From positions 55,586 to 78,282 of the forward strand of contig DBWM01000057.1 of assembly GCA_002309015.1 (NCBI GenBank): DNA of 22,697 bases. The letters are read 5' to 3'. The translations under genes and the position numbers were made by a program. The notes under the pieces were generated by a model. The model was not told the origin of the DNA. It saw only the letters and a program-made list of their open reading frames with translations, and did not search any database. Source of the stretch: Myxococcales bacterium UBA1238 (lineage in GTDB: Bacteria > Myxococcota_A > Bradymonadia > UBA7976 > UBA1532). Positions 1 to 7,994 of the stretch are shown one piece after another (the stretch's first letter is position 1; each line of letters starts with the position of its first letter).

Positions 1-29
1 GGTCGGAAGTTCAAATCTTCTCGCCCCGA
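1..29 (+). tRNA. tRNA-Pro, 3' end only (partial)
   Basis: The first bases are the 3' part of a tRNA. The T stem and loop are GGAAG-TTCAAAT-CTTCT (one G-U pair), followed by the 3' acceptor strand CGCCCCG (22-28) and discriminator A29. No CCA is encoded. An acceptor 5' strand of CGGGGCG plus a GGTCGGAAG variable/T-arm run is typical of bacterial tRNA-Pro. The anticodon lies outside the window, so the isoacceptor cannot be read and the Pro call rests on resemblance. Confidence 0.75.
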
Positions 30-34
30 CTGAA

Positions 35-68
35 GGCCGCAGGGTTTTTGCTCTGCGGCCTTTTTTTT
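35..68 (+). terminator. Rho-independent terminator after tRNA-Pro
   Basis: A perfect 8-bp stem GGCCGCAG / CTGCGGCC (35-42 and 53-60) with a 10-nt loop is followed by eight T residues (61-68). It lies 5 nt after the tRNA end and only 20 nt before the surE start codon, so it separates the tRNA from the surE operon and leaves no room for a separate surE promoter downstream of it. Confidence 0.9.
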
Positions 69-88
69 GCCTCAAACAAGGATTTCAC

Positions 89-832
89 ATGCCTCTCATT
101 TTGCTCACCAACGACGACGGGTTTGATGCGAAGGGCCTTTCTGCGCTGGCCAGCGCGTTGCGGCCTTTGGGCGATGTGGCCATTTCGGCGCCGGATGGTG
201 AGCGCTCTGCAAGCGGGGCGGGGCTGACGCTGGGATCGCCTTTGCGCGCAAAGCCGAGAGGCGAGTTGGCGTGGGCGGTCAGTGGGCAGCCGGTGGATTG
301 CGTCTATCTGGCGGTGAACGGGTTGCTGCCGCGTTTGCCCGATCTCTTGGTGAGCGGGATCAATCGCGGACCCAACCTGGCGGACGACGTACATTATTCG
401 GGAACGGTTGCGGGGGCCATGGAAGGGGCAAGTCACGGCATTCCGTCGATGGCGGTGAGCCTGGCCTGGCTTTCGGGACCTGAGGATTACAGCGAGGCGG
501 CGAAGGTTGCAGCTGGTCTGGCGCAGGAAATCCTGCAAAAAGGTTTGCCTCCCCGCGTATTTCTAAACGTAAATGTGCCCAATCTGCCTGAAGTTTCGCA
601 AAGTTACCGCTGGACGCAGCTGGGGATTCGCGAATATGGCCGATCCATCGAGTCCAAGCAGGATCCGCGAGAAAAGCCGTATTATTGGATTGGTGGACAT
701 TTGAAGCATGAATCCTTGCCGGGCAGCGATTGCGATGCGATCGCCGCAGGTGAAGTGAGCATTACGCCGATCACCCTGGATTGGACGGCGCGGGATTGTC
801 TGGCGCTTTATCGCCAAAAAGGAACATTGTGA
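89..832 (+). CDS. surE: 5'/3'-nucleotidase SurE
   Basis: SurE is a divalent-metal nucleotidase that removes phosphate from nucleoside 5'- and 3'-monophosphates and is linked to stress survival. The 247-aa product has the normal family length. It opens with the signature ILLTNDDG (metal ligands Asp9 and Asp10), then APDGERSASG (Ser40), SGQPVDCV, and VSGINRGPN (Asn92) followed by DDVHYSGTVAGAMEG. These are the conserved metal-binding and active-site segments, so the enzyme should be active. The ATG is preceded by AAGG about 7 nt upstream. It is the first gene of a tight operon: its stop codon shares one base with the next gene's ATG (TGATG). Linkage to an NlpD-like gene recalls the surE-pcm-nlpD clusters of proteobacteria, here without pcm. 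Confidence 0.96.
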   Translation: MPLILLTNDDGFDAKGLSALASALRPLGDVAISAPDGERSASGAGLTLGSPLRAKPRGELAWAVSGQPVDCVYLAVNGLLPRLPDLLVSGINRGPNLADDVHYSGTVAGAMEGASHGIPSMAVSLAWLSGPEDYSEAAKVAAGLAQEILQKGLPPRVFLNVNVPNLPEVSQSYRWTQLGIREYGRSIESKQDPREKPYYWIGGHLKHESLPGSDCDAIAAGEVSITPITLDWTARDCLALYRQKGTL

Positions 833-1848
833 TGACAGAAGAAACGCAGACGGAAGCGGCGTCGGTCGAAGCGGCGTCGGAGCCCAGCAATCGATCGCTC
901 GTGACGCGGGGGCTGTTTGGTGGCCTGCTGATGGGTCTGGCGAATCTGGTCCCTGGGATCAGCGGTGGCACGATGCTTGTGGCGGCGGGGGTTTACCAGC
1001 GGTTCATCGAGGCGATTGCGGAGCTGACGCGGCTGACGTTTCGGAAGCGCTCGATCCTGTTGCTTTGCTGTGTGGTGGCGGCTGCGGGCTGCGCGATCCT
1101 TTGTTTCGCTGGTCCGGTCAAGGGACTGGTGGTCGATCACCGGTTTGTCATGTACAGCCTCTTCATCGGGCTCACCCTCGGCGGTTTGCCGGTGATTTAT
1201 CGCATGCTGGGTCAGATGTCGCGCGATGCGTGGGTGGGCGCAGCCTGCGGGTTTGTGGGCATGGCGCTCGTGGCGTGGATGCAGATGCATCAGCCGGATT
1301 CCGCAGCCGCAGAGAGCTTTGGCATGTTCCTTCTGGCGGGCGTGCTGGGCGCAAGCGCGATGATTCTTCCGGGGATCAGCGGTGGCTATCTGCTTTTGGT
1401 GCTCGGCGCTTACGTGCCGGTGCTCGGCGCCATCGATCAGGTGAAGGTTGCGCTCAAGGCGCGCGATCTGCAGGCGATTTGGGATCCTGGATTGCACATC
1501 ATTCTGCCCGTGGGGCTCGGTGTGCTTTTGGGCGTGGTCGTGGTGGCCAACCTGTTGCGCTTTTTGCTGCGGCGTTTTGAGCGGCCGACGCTGGGCGTGC
1601 TTTTGGGGCTCCTGGTGGGCGCTGTGCTCGGGCTTTATCCCTTCCAAAAAGGCGTGGCGCCTGAGGTGGGGAGTCTGTTCAAGGGCCAGACGGTGACAGC
1701 AGAGCTGCTTTCGAAGCTGACGCCCGACAAATATCCCACGGAATTTTATACCCCAGGTGCGGTCGACGTGCTTTTGGCGCTGGGATTGATTGCGGTGGGC
1801 TTTGGGATCACGGTTTTGGTGGCGCGTTTGGGGCGCGATCGAGGGTAG
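832..1848 (+). CDS. popT: DUF368 membrane protein, PopT-type undecaprenyl-phosphate translocase
   Basis: This 338-aa polytopic membrane protein belongs to the DUF368 (COG2035) family. Members named PopT are reported to return the lipid carrier undecaprenyl phosphate across the inner membrane for peptidoglycan and surface-polymer synthesis. The sequence shows the family's internal duplication: GLANLVPGISGGT at residues 35-47 and ASAMILPGISGGYLLL at 174-189, each at the start of a hydrophobic half, with further hydrophobic segments near 75-95, 105-125, 135-150, 220-245 and 265-285. I chose the ATG at 832 because it overlaps the surE stop by one base and gives a short polar N terminus. An in-frame ATG at 781 lies inside surE and would add an unlikely extension. 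The neighbouring peptidoglycan hydrolase fits an envelope role. The family call is firm. Substrate transport is inferred from the family. Confidence 0.88.
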   Translation: MTEETQTEAASVEAASEPSNRSLVTRGLFGGLLMGLANLVPGISGGTMLVAAGVYQRFIEAIAELTRLTFRKRSILLLCCVVAAAGCAILCFAGPVKGLVVDHRFVMYSLFIGLTLGGLPVIYRMLGQMSRDAWVGAACGFVGMALVAWMQMHQPDSAAAESFGMFLLAGVLGASAMILPGISGGYLLLVLGAYVPVLGAIDQVKVALKARDLQAIWDPGLHIILPVGLGVLLGVVVVANLLRFLLRRFERPTLGVLLGLLVGAVLGLYPFQKGVAPEVGSLFKGQTVTAELLSKLTPDKYPTEFYTPGAVDVLLALGLIAVGFGITVLVARLGRDRG

Positions 1849-1849
1849 G

Positions 1850-2623
1850 TTGCCGGTTTTCCTGCGTCTTCGGGGCGGGCTGCGCGTCGCGCGGTCAGGG
1901 GCGCTTGCGCTTTTTGCATTTGTGTTTGCGCTGATGCCCGGTTGCGGGGGGCCTTCGGTTTCTACGGCCACCCTGATCTCCCATTCACCGGCGCCGGCAT
2001 TGCCGGGTCACTTTTACACGGTGCAAAAGGGCGATTCCCTTGCGGCCTTGTCGGAGCGCTACGGCTTTTTGACGGAGGACGTCATCGAGCTCAACCGCCT
2101 GAAGCATCCTGAGAAGCTGGAAGTCGGGCAGCAGCTCTTCTTATACGGCGCAAGCGAGAAGGCGATCGCGAGCAGTGCCGATCACGTGGCCAAACCGCAG
2201 CGGGCAAAGAAACCCGTCAAACAGAAGATCGACAAAAACAAGAAGGTTTCGCTCGCATGGCCGCTCGGAAAGGGCGTCCTCTCGAGCGGATTCGGCAAGC
2301 GTTCGGGCCGGTTGCACAAAGGCATCGACATCGCGGTCAAGCCGGGCACCCAAATCCAGGCGGCCGCCGGCGGAACGGTGATCTACAGCGACAACAAGCA
2401 AAGCGGTTACGGAAATCTGGTGATCTTGCGGCACGATAACGGTTGGGTCACGGTTTATGCGCACAACAAGCGCAATCTGGTTGACGAAGGCGATGTCGTT
2501 CGGCAAGGTGCGCCGATCGCTGAGGTCGGCAACACAGGGCGATCGACGGGACCCCACCTCCATTTTGAGCTTCGCATCGATGGAAAAGCGGTCGATCCCA
2601 TGAATTACCTGCCGGCGCGTTAG
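1850..2623 (+). CDS. NlpD-like lipoprotein: LysM plus M23 (LytM) peptidase domain
   Basis: This is a periplasmic peptidoglycan-binding protein with a zinc-endopeptidase fold. With a TTG start at 1850 (AGGG about 4 nt upstream, two bases after the popT stop) the product is 257 aa. It has a short basic N terminus, a hydrophobic stretch and a lipobox-like Cys32 (the preceding MPG is non-ideal). A LysM domain follows (about 56-98, YTVQKGDSL to VGQQLFLY), then a Lys-rich linker (about 112-134) and an M23 domain (about 150-253). The M23 metal and catalytic set is complete: H156xxxD160, H205 (YAHN) and H236-L-H238, so unlike Escherichia coli NlpD this copy could be catalytic. An in-frame ATG at 1790 is possible but would overlap popT by 59 bases and spoil the signal peptide. 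Context with surE and popT supports cell-wall cleavage or amidase activation. Confidence 0.87.
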   Translation: MPVFLRLRGGLRVARSGALALFAFVFALMPGCGGPSVSTATLISHSPAPALPGHFYTVQKGDSLAALSERYGFLTEDVIELNRLKHPEKLEVGQQLFLYGASEKAIASSADHVAKPQRAKKPVKQKIDKNKKVSLAWPLGKGVLSSGFGKRSGRLHKGIDIAVKPGTQIQAAAGGTVIYSDNKQSGYGNLVILRHDNGWVTVYAHNKRNLVDEGDVVRQGAPIAEVGNTGRSTGPHLHFELRIDGKAVDPMNYLPAR

Positions 2624-2631
2624 GAGAATCT

Positions 2632-3147
2632 ATGCAAGAGTTGCGCCAAATGCTGCGCAGGGTGCCCAACTTCCCCAAGCCGGGCATCTCGTTTAAAGAC
2701 ATCACCCCCATTTTGAACAACGGCGAGGCCTTTACCTCGGTCATCGACGCGCTTTGCGGTCTGGCGGCGTTACACAGCCCCACCAAGATCGTCGGCATCG
2801 AATCGCGCGGCTTCATTTTGGGATCGGCGGTCGCATATGCGATGCATCTGCCTTTCGTGCCCGCCCGGAAGAAAGGAAAACTCCCGGCCGAGACGGTCCA
2901 GGCGCGTTATGCGCTGGAATATGGCGAGGATGTGCTCGAGATGCACAAGGATGCGCTGGTCCCGGGCGACCGTGTGGTGGTGATCGACGATTTGCTGGCG
3001 ACGGGCGGAACTGCAGAAGCCGTCTGCCATTTGGTCGAAAGTTTGGGGGCAGAATTGTCGGGCCTGCTGTTTTTGATTGAGTTGACGGAGCTACAGGGAG
3101 TAAAACGCCTTGCAAGTTATCCGGTGCATGTGCTGATTCGGGAGTGA
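2632..3147 (+). CDS. apt: Adenine phosphoribosyltransferase
   Basis: Apt converts adenine and PRPP to AMP and pyrophosphate (purine salvage, cytoplasm). The 171-aa product is of standard length. It begins with the Apt-typical PNFPKPGISFKDITP (12-26), carries VGIESRGF (54-61) that binds the adenine ring region, has the flexible RKKGKLP loop (79-85), and ends with the PRPP-binding signature VVVIDDLLATGGT (115-127). The ATG follows an AGGAG that overlaps the previous gene's TAG, with 5 nt spacing. It is the last protein gene of the surE-popT-nlpD-like-apt operon and lies 22 nt before tRNA-Arg, which is probably co-transcribed. Confidence 0.96.
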   Translation: MQELRQMLRRVPNFPKPGISFKDITPILNNGEAFTSVIDALCGLAALHSPTKIVGIESRGFILGSAVAYAMHLPFVPARKKGKLPAETVQARYALEYGEDVLEMHKDALVPGDRVVVIDDLLATGGTAEAVCHLVESLGAELSGLLFLIELTELQGVKRLASYPVHVLIRE

Positions 3148-3169
3148 TCGGTGGCGTGTTGGCCGGTGG

Positions 3170-3243
3170 GCCTTCATAGCTCAGGTGGATAGAGCACAGG
3201 TTTCCTAAACCTGGTGTCGCAGGTTCGAGTCCTGCTGGAGGCG
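3170..3243 (+). tRNA. tRNA-Arg(CCT)
   Basis: A full cloverleaf can be drawn. Acceptor GCCTTCA/TGGAGGC (one T-G pair) spans 3170-3176 with 3236-3242, the D stem is GCTC/GAGC, and the anticodon stem is CAGGT/ACCTG. The loop TTCCTAA places anticodon CCT at 3204-3206. The T arm is GCAGG-TTCGAGT-CCTGC, and the discriminator is G3243. CCA is not encoded. It decodes AGG arginine codons. It sits 22 nt after apt with no promoter visible in the gap. Confidence 0.95.
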
Positions 3244-3248
3244 CGAAA

Positions 3249-3284
3249 GGCTCAGGCTGGTAAACGGCTTGAGCCTTTTTTTTT
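3249..3284 (+). terminator. Rho-independent terminator after tRNA-Arg
   Basis: A 9-bp stem GGCTCAGGC / GCTTGAGCC (3249-3257 and 3267-3275, one G-U pair) with a 9-nt loop is followed by nine T residues. It closes the surE-to-tRNA-Arg transcription unit. Confidence 0.9.
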
Positions 3285-3289
3285 GCGCG

Positions 3290-3303
3290 AAGGCGATCGC
3301 CTT
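3290..3303. repeat. Perfect 14-bp palindrome AAGGCGATCGCCTT
   Basis: A self-complementary 14-mer lies directly after the terminator. Its centre is GCGATCGC, the same octamer as the cyanobacterial HIP1 element. Whether it is a protein site, a methylation site or chance cannot be told from sequence alone. The same octamer occurs at 737, 2162, 9129 and 18018. Confidence 0.5.
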
Positions 3304-3361
3304 GCGATGAGTCGCGCAGGGCAATTGCAGAACGAAACGGCTCGGGGTGAGTCTCTCGTCC

Positions 3362-5926
3362 ATGCAGATCGGTCAGATTTTTGCGGGGTATCGGTTAGAC
3401 CAGCCGCTCGGACGGCCTCAGGGGGTCGAATGGTGGCGCGCTTTGCCCATTTCTGCCCAGAATCAGGCTTCGGGCGGTGCGGTGCGCATCGAGATTGCGT
3501 CGGGATTGGAACAATCGCAGCGGCCGATCTTTGAGCGCGAGTTTTCCTGTATCGGGCAGCCCCAGAAGGGGGCTCTTTTGCCGCTTTTGAATGCGGGGTT
3601 TTTACAGAGCGGTGAGGCGTTCGTCGTTTACCCCGATATATCGGGCGAAAGCATCGACGATTTGCTGGCGCAGGATGCGTTGCCCACCTGCAGCGAATCG
3701 ATGCTGATTTTGAGCCAGCTGGCGCAGGTCATCGCCGATTTTCATGCGTCGAGGCGGCCTTATGGCGGGCTCGGGGGCAGTTCGGTGTTTTGGGATGGCG
3801 CTTCGCGTCAGACGGCGCTCCTGCCGTTCGCGTCGATCCTGCTGCGGCTGTTTTCGAGTCGCGATATGCGGGCGCTCAGCTTCTCGGCGTACGCTCCGGA
3901 ATATTTGTCGCAAAAGTCGTTGGGCGGCGGGGGCGACATCTACGCGATCGGCTGCCTGATGTATTTGCTTGTGGGCGGCGAGCTGCCGTTCCGGGGCAAT
4001 GCGGAATCGGTGGCGCGTCAGCATTTGCAGTCTCCGGCGCCGCGTTTGAGCGATGTGGCCCCCATGGCGTCGGTTCCGCCCGAGCTCGATTTGCTGGCGC
4101 AGCATTGCATGGCCAAAGAGGTGCAGAAGAGGCCCCGGGCGCTGGCGGTCGCGAACGCTTTGCAGCAGTTATCGGCCAAGATGGCCCGCGAGGAGGCCCG
4201 TTATCAGGTGGGATCGAGGGCGCCGCAATCGATGGATCCCCTGATGATGCCGTCGATGGGGCAGGGGGCGATGGAGGCGCAGGGCTGGCCGCAGTCCGGA
4301 TCCCGCATGGGTCAGGGCGCGCCTTATCCGCCGCAGTCAAACGGCGATCCGATGCGCCAGCAGGCGATGAGACGTCCGCAGGATCCCTACGGGTTGCCGC
4401 CGCAGCAGGAACCGATCTTCAAAGACGAGATGGCACAGCCGCCCGCGCCTTCTGCCCAGGGATTTTTGCAGCCGCAGCCGCCCGCAGGCGTTTCGTCGCA
4501 GAATCTTTCGAGGCCGCCGCAATCTGCGTTCTCTTTCTCGAAGCCGACGGCCCTCCCTTCGTTTGCAGCCCAGAATCAACCCGCCTTTTCGCAACCGGCG
4601 TCACCCGCAGGGATGCAAATCCCGCAGGATGAGCGGCAGTCTTACCGGGCGGGCCATGTGTCCGGGATGGATGAGGAGTTTGGGCAGCCGCAGCGCCAGC
4701 CGCGGGTGATGGAATTCAAACGGGACGAGCCCGAGTCCGAACCGCTGGTGTTTCCCAACGATCCGAGGTCCGAACGGCCGAGAGCGTCGCAGCTTTCGAT
4801 GGTCTCGATGCCCGATGTCTCGATGTCGATGGAATTTACGCCCCTGCCTGCGCCCGATGCCGAAGGGCTTGAGGGATCGCGCGGGGGGATCGACGCTTCG
4901 ATGCGGAATCGCGGTTTTGATGCGCCCTCGGACTATCTGCGCCAGGCTGCGGGTCAGGAAAACGTCAACCTCGAGGCCTTTGACTTTGCCAACGGGGACT
5001 GGGCGTCTTCGAACGACGATTCTGCGCTGATTTCGATGGATGATCTGGATGCGGTGCCGCCCTCCGCGCCCTCGCCCGCGAATCGGGGACCTCTGGGACT
5101 GGTGCCGCCGGCTCCGTTGTCGCCGGTCATGACGCCGCATTCCCACACGAGCCTTCAGACGGGTGCGGATGGGGGCTTTGGGGGCAACGGGGGCGATTTG
5201 GAGCTGGAAGAAGACGGCCCGCAGCGCGCAGGAGCCCAGGGGCTTTCGGCGGGAGCGGAGGATGCGCCCCTCGAGCTCGATTTGGTGGCGATGAAGCCCG
5301 TGACGCGCGAGACGATGTCGAAGGAAGCGAAGGCAGCGATGCAGTCGCTCGCCCAGCAGCGCATGGAGGAGGCGGCAGAAGCGCACCGCGAGGCTCAGAA
5401 GCAGGTTGAGATGCGTTCCCCCTGGCTGCGGATGCGTCTCGGATCGGTTTTGGCGGGCGCATTGGTGGTGCTGGCGATCGGATCGGGCTGGGTGATGCGC
5501 GAAAAGCTGGCCTCGGTCTTTGGGGTCAACGATGAGAAGGCGGCCGTTGAGGAGATGGTGAAGCAGGTGCAGGAATCGGATCCCGCAAAAGTGGAGGAGC
5601 CTGAACCCGAGCCGCCACCGCCGCCGCCAAAGCCCAAGAAGGTGGAATCTCTGCGCCCGGTTGCGCCGTCGAATGAGCCGCCGCCGCCGCCCGCACGCTA
5701 TAAGCGACATGAATCGGTGCTGGTGCAGACCAACGTGACCGCAACGTTTACGGTACAGAGCGATCCGCCCGAAGAGATCTGCACCGAGAAGAAGGAATGC
5801 TTCGTGCCCATCAACGTAGACGTCCTGGTGCAGGCGCCAGGTCACCGCGATTACCGCCTGTCGGGCGATGATCTCTACGACAGGCGCGGCCGTCAATGGA
5901 AGATCATCCTTCAGGCCGGTCGTTAA
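3362..5926 (+). CDS. Membrane-anchored pseudokinase with Pro/Gln-rich linker and small C-terminal domain
   Basis: This 854-aa protein starts with an Hanks-type kinase fold (about 1-272): IGQIFAGYRLDQPLG, then YAPE (177-180), GDIYAIGCLMYLLVGGELPF (191-210) and the KRP of the last subdomain. All catalytic residues are replaced. The region aligned to VAIK reads AVRIE, HRDLKPxN reads YGGLGGSS (134-141), and DFG reads PFA (155-157). It should not phosphorylate. A long Pro/Gln/Met-rich disordered segment follows (about 285-640), then an Ala/Glu helix, one membrane span (about 694-713), a Glu/Pro-rich spacer and a small beta-rich, PEGA-like periplasmic domain (about 785-854). ATG 3362 was chosen because GGGGTGAG lies 10 nt upstream. 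GTG 3347 in frame is an alternative. Inference: an envelope scaffold or sensor. No terminator is visible after it. Confidence 0.85.
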   Translation: MQIGQIFAGYRLDQPLGRPQGVEWWRALPISAQNQASGGAVRIEIASGLEQSQRPIFEREFSCIGQPQKGALLPLLNAGFLQSGEAFVVYPDISGESIDDLLAQDALPTCSESMLILSQLAQVIADFHASRRPYGGLGGSSVFWDGASRQTALLPFASILLRLFSSRDMRALSFSAYAPEYLSQKSLGGGGDIYAIGCLMYLLVGGELPFRGNAESVARQHLQSPAPRLSDVAPMASVPPELDLLAQHCMAKEVQKRPRALAVANALQQLSAKMAREEARYQVGSRAPQSMDPLMMPSMGQGAMEAQGWPQSGSRMGQGAPYPPQSNGDPMRQQAMRRPQDPYGLPPQQEPIFKDEMAQPPAPSAQGFLQPQPPAGVSSQNLSRPPQSAFSFSKPTALPSFAAQNQPAFSQPASPAGMQIPQDERQSYRAGHVSGMDEEFGQPQRQPRVMEFKRDEPESEPLVFPNDPRSERPRASQLSMVSMPDVSMSMEFTPLPAPDAEGLEGSRGGIDASMRNRGFDAPSDYLRQAAGQENVNLEAFDFANGDWASSNDDSALISMDDLDAVPPSAPSPANRGPLGLVPPAPLSPVMTPHSHTSLQTGADGGFGGNGGDLELEEDGPQRAGAQGLSAGAEDAPLELDLVAMKPVTRETMSKEAKAAMQSLAQQRMEEAAEAHREAQKQVEMRSPWLRMRLGSVLAGALVVLAIGSGWVMREKLASVFGVNDEKAAVEEMVKQVQESDPAKVEEPEPEPPPPPPKPKKVESLRPVAPSNEPPPPPARYKRHESVLVQTNVTATFTVQSDPPEEICTEKKECFVPINVDVLVQAPGHRDYRLSGDDLYDRRGRQWKIILQAGR

Positions 5927-6029
5927 GCCCCATCCCCCCATCCGCCGCTTTTCCGCTCACATCTGTTCAAAGCCCTCCTTTCCCAAATCCCATCTGATGA
6001 CATCTGTTTGCTCCCGGCATCGACGGATC

Positions 6030-7800
6030 CCCGTAATCTGCCGTCGTTTGCGGTGGTGGGGGATGCCTGGAGAGATCTGCTGTAAGAAATCAGGATTCGG
6101 GGGTAGGAGACGCCTGAAAAATGCCGTCGTTTGCGGAGTGGATTCCTGTGGGAAGAGATCTGACGAGAGAAAACAGATTCTGTATGCGCGATGCTCCATC
6201 AAAGCGCCGTTGATGACGGTGTGACTGTCTGCTGGAAGAGAGCTCACAGGAGAGATCTGGCTCTGGGTGTGGGAAGCCTCGTAAATAATACCATTATTTG
6301 CTGGGTAGCTGTTTGCAGAAGAGAACTATCGTGAGAAAAACGCATCTATGTATGCGACGACCAGTAAAAACGCCGTCGTTTTACAGTAGGGGTTATTTCT
6401 GGAATAGAAAGACCGTGAGAAAAACACCTTAGGGTGTACGAAGCCACATCAAAACGCCGTCATTTACAGATGGATCATTTGCAGAAGAGCTGAGCCTGAA
6501 GAAATCAGCATCCATGTGTGGGAAGCCACATCAAAACGTTGTCGTTTGCGGGGGTGCTATTTGCAGAAGAGATAGACCTGAAGAAATTCACATCAGGTTG
6601 TGAGATAACCTGTAAAAATGCTGTTGTTTACAGATAAACTGACAACAGAAGAGATAAATCGATCAAAATCCATCTCCGCGTATTTGATACCATGTAAAAA
6701 CGCAGTCGTTTTCAATGTAGCTGCCTGCAGAAGAGATCTATCGAGAGAAATTCGCCTCCGGTTGTGGGATACCCTGTAAAAACGCCGTCATTTGCGTGAT
6801 GGGTGATGAAGGAAGAGATCTATCGGGAGAAATTCGCCTCAGGTTGTGGGATGCCCTGTAAAAACGCCATCATTTGCGTGATGGGTGATGAAGGAAGAGA
6901 TCCATCGGGAGAAATCAGCCTCCGGTTGTGGGATACCCTGTAAAAACGCCGTCATTTGCGTGGTGGGTGATGAATGAAGAGATCTATCGGGAGAAATCCG
7001 CCTCCGGTTGTGGGATACCCAATCAAAACGCCGTCATTTGTGGGGTGGATTCCTGCAGAAGAGAGCCACAGAGGGAAATCTGTATCCGTATATGCAAAAT
7101 CCCATCAAATCGCCGTCGGTTGTGTGGATGAAGCCTGATCCATCGATTCTGACAACAGCATTCCTTCACTGGAGAAGACAGAGGCCTTTAAAGACGCTGT
7201 TTTATACATGGAGATGTTTCACTGAGCGCATTTTCCTACAGAAGTTCATCCCTGTAATCGATACCACCCATTAAAAACACCGCCCTTGTGGGTCAACATC
7301 TTCCAAAAACCACCAAGTTCCCCGCATTCATCCAGAAGACTTGCCATATTCCCATCCGTTGTCACTGATCGCGATAGCGCAGGCTCCGGAAGCGATCTGG
7401 ATAACCCAAAACCTTTACCGCAAAATCGATCCCATCCGACTGACGCCATCTTTACATCAGCATCCATCTCCAAAATCGATCTCACCTGCGGTTTTCATCG
7501 CAGTATTTCGACCGTGAGCTGAAAGACGCAGCTTTTGATGCCGGCGCAGTTTCCGAAGACTTCTTTTCAGACAGAAATGCGCTTTTGGGGCAGCCCGATG
7601 CCAAAAATCCTGCAGAAAATGGGGCAGGGTGCATTTCCGAAAGCGTTGGACCGATGGAAATCGCCATTGGGGAATTCCTTTTTATAAAAGGAGTTCAGTT
7701 TCTGTGGCGAGCTGCGCCTGCAGGACTCGTTTTTGAACAGAATTTGACCGATGTTGTTCCGATTGGCCTAAATTTTTAAAAGATCTTTACTGTCGATGAG
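6030..7800 (+). repeat. Degenerate tandem array, 82-bp period (2 x 41), plus polarity
   Basis: The core AAAACGCCGTC-ATTTGCG recurs with its CCGTC segment at 6041, 6124, 6207, 6291, 6373, 6457, 6539, 6621, 6703, 6785, 6867, 6949, 7031 and 7113, so spacings are 82-84 bp. Weaker copies continue in phase near 7197, 7280, 7446, 7528, 7608, 7691 and 7783. Each unit also holds GAAGAGATC and a second core like GAGAAATCCGCCTCCGGT followed by GTGGGATACCCTGT. The cores are separated by 30 and 52 bp. The three units from about 6776 to 7021 are near-identical (about 6 differences in 82 between the first two), and identity decays outward on both sides. As 82 is not a multiple of 3, open frames across it are not genes. 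I see no gene in 5927-8225. Confidence 0.88.
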
Positions 7801-7850
7801 ACTCAATCTGCAATCGACCTTGGATTTTAACCTTCGTTTGAACACAAAAG

Positions 7851-7966
7851 GCGTTCCCCAATAGGAAACCGCTTTCGGAAAAATACAAAGGTATTCCCCG
7901 AAAGAAAACCGCTTTCGGAGAAATACAAAGGCATTCCCCAGTAGAAAATCGCTTTCGGAGAGCTGC
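7851..7966 (+). repeat. Three 40-bp direct repeats of the same family
   Basis: TTCCCC blocks at 7854, 7894 and 7934 and CGCTTTCGGA blocks at 7870, 7910 and 7950 recur at exactly 40 bp, with AAATACAAAGG between the blocks. The order GAAAACCGCTTTCGG ... GCATTCCCC resembles the GAAAACGCCCTCCGG ... GCATCCCC order of the 41-bp units read from the minus strand downstream. This block therefore appears to be another subfamily in plus polarity. Confidence 0.85.
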
Positions 7967-7994
7967 AGTGCCTCATTTTTCTGGGCGAGGAGCA

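Noticed and set aside
808..1971. 387-aa minus-strand frame across popT
   Set aside because: Low-complexity His/Gln/Arg shadow of the PopT reading frame, whose motifs are unmistakable.
4601..5941. 446-aa open frame antisense to the pseudokinase gene
   Set aside because: Arg/His-rich composition typical of the antisense shadow of a GC-rich gene, with no recognisable domain; the sense frame is clearly coding.
6928..7274. Open frames of 67 and 88 aa inside the 82-bp array
   Set aside because: The period of 82 shifts the frame each unit, so the same peptide pieces appear in different frames; there is no ribosome binding site or stable composition.
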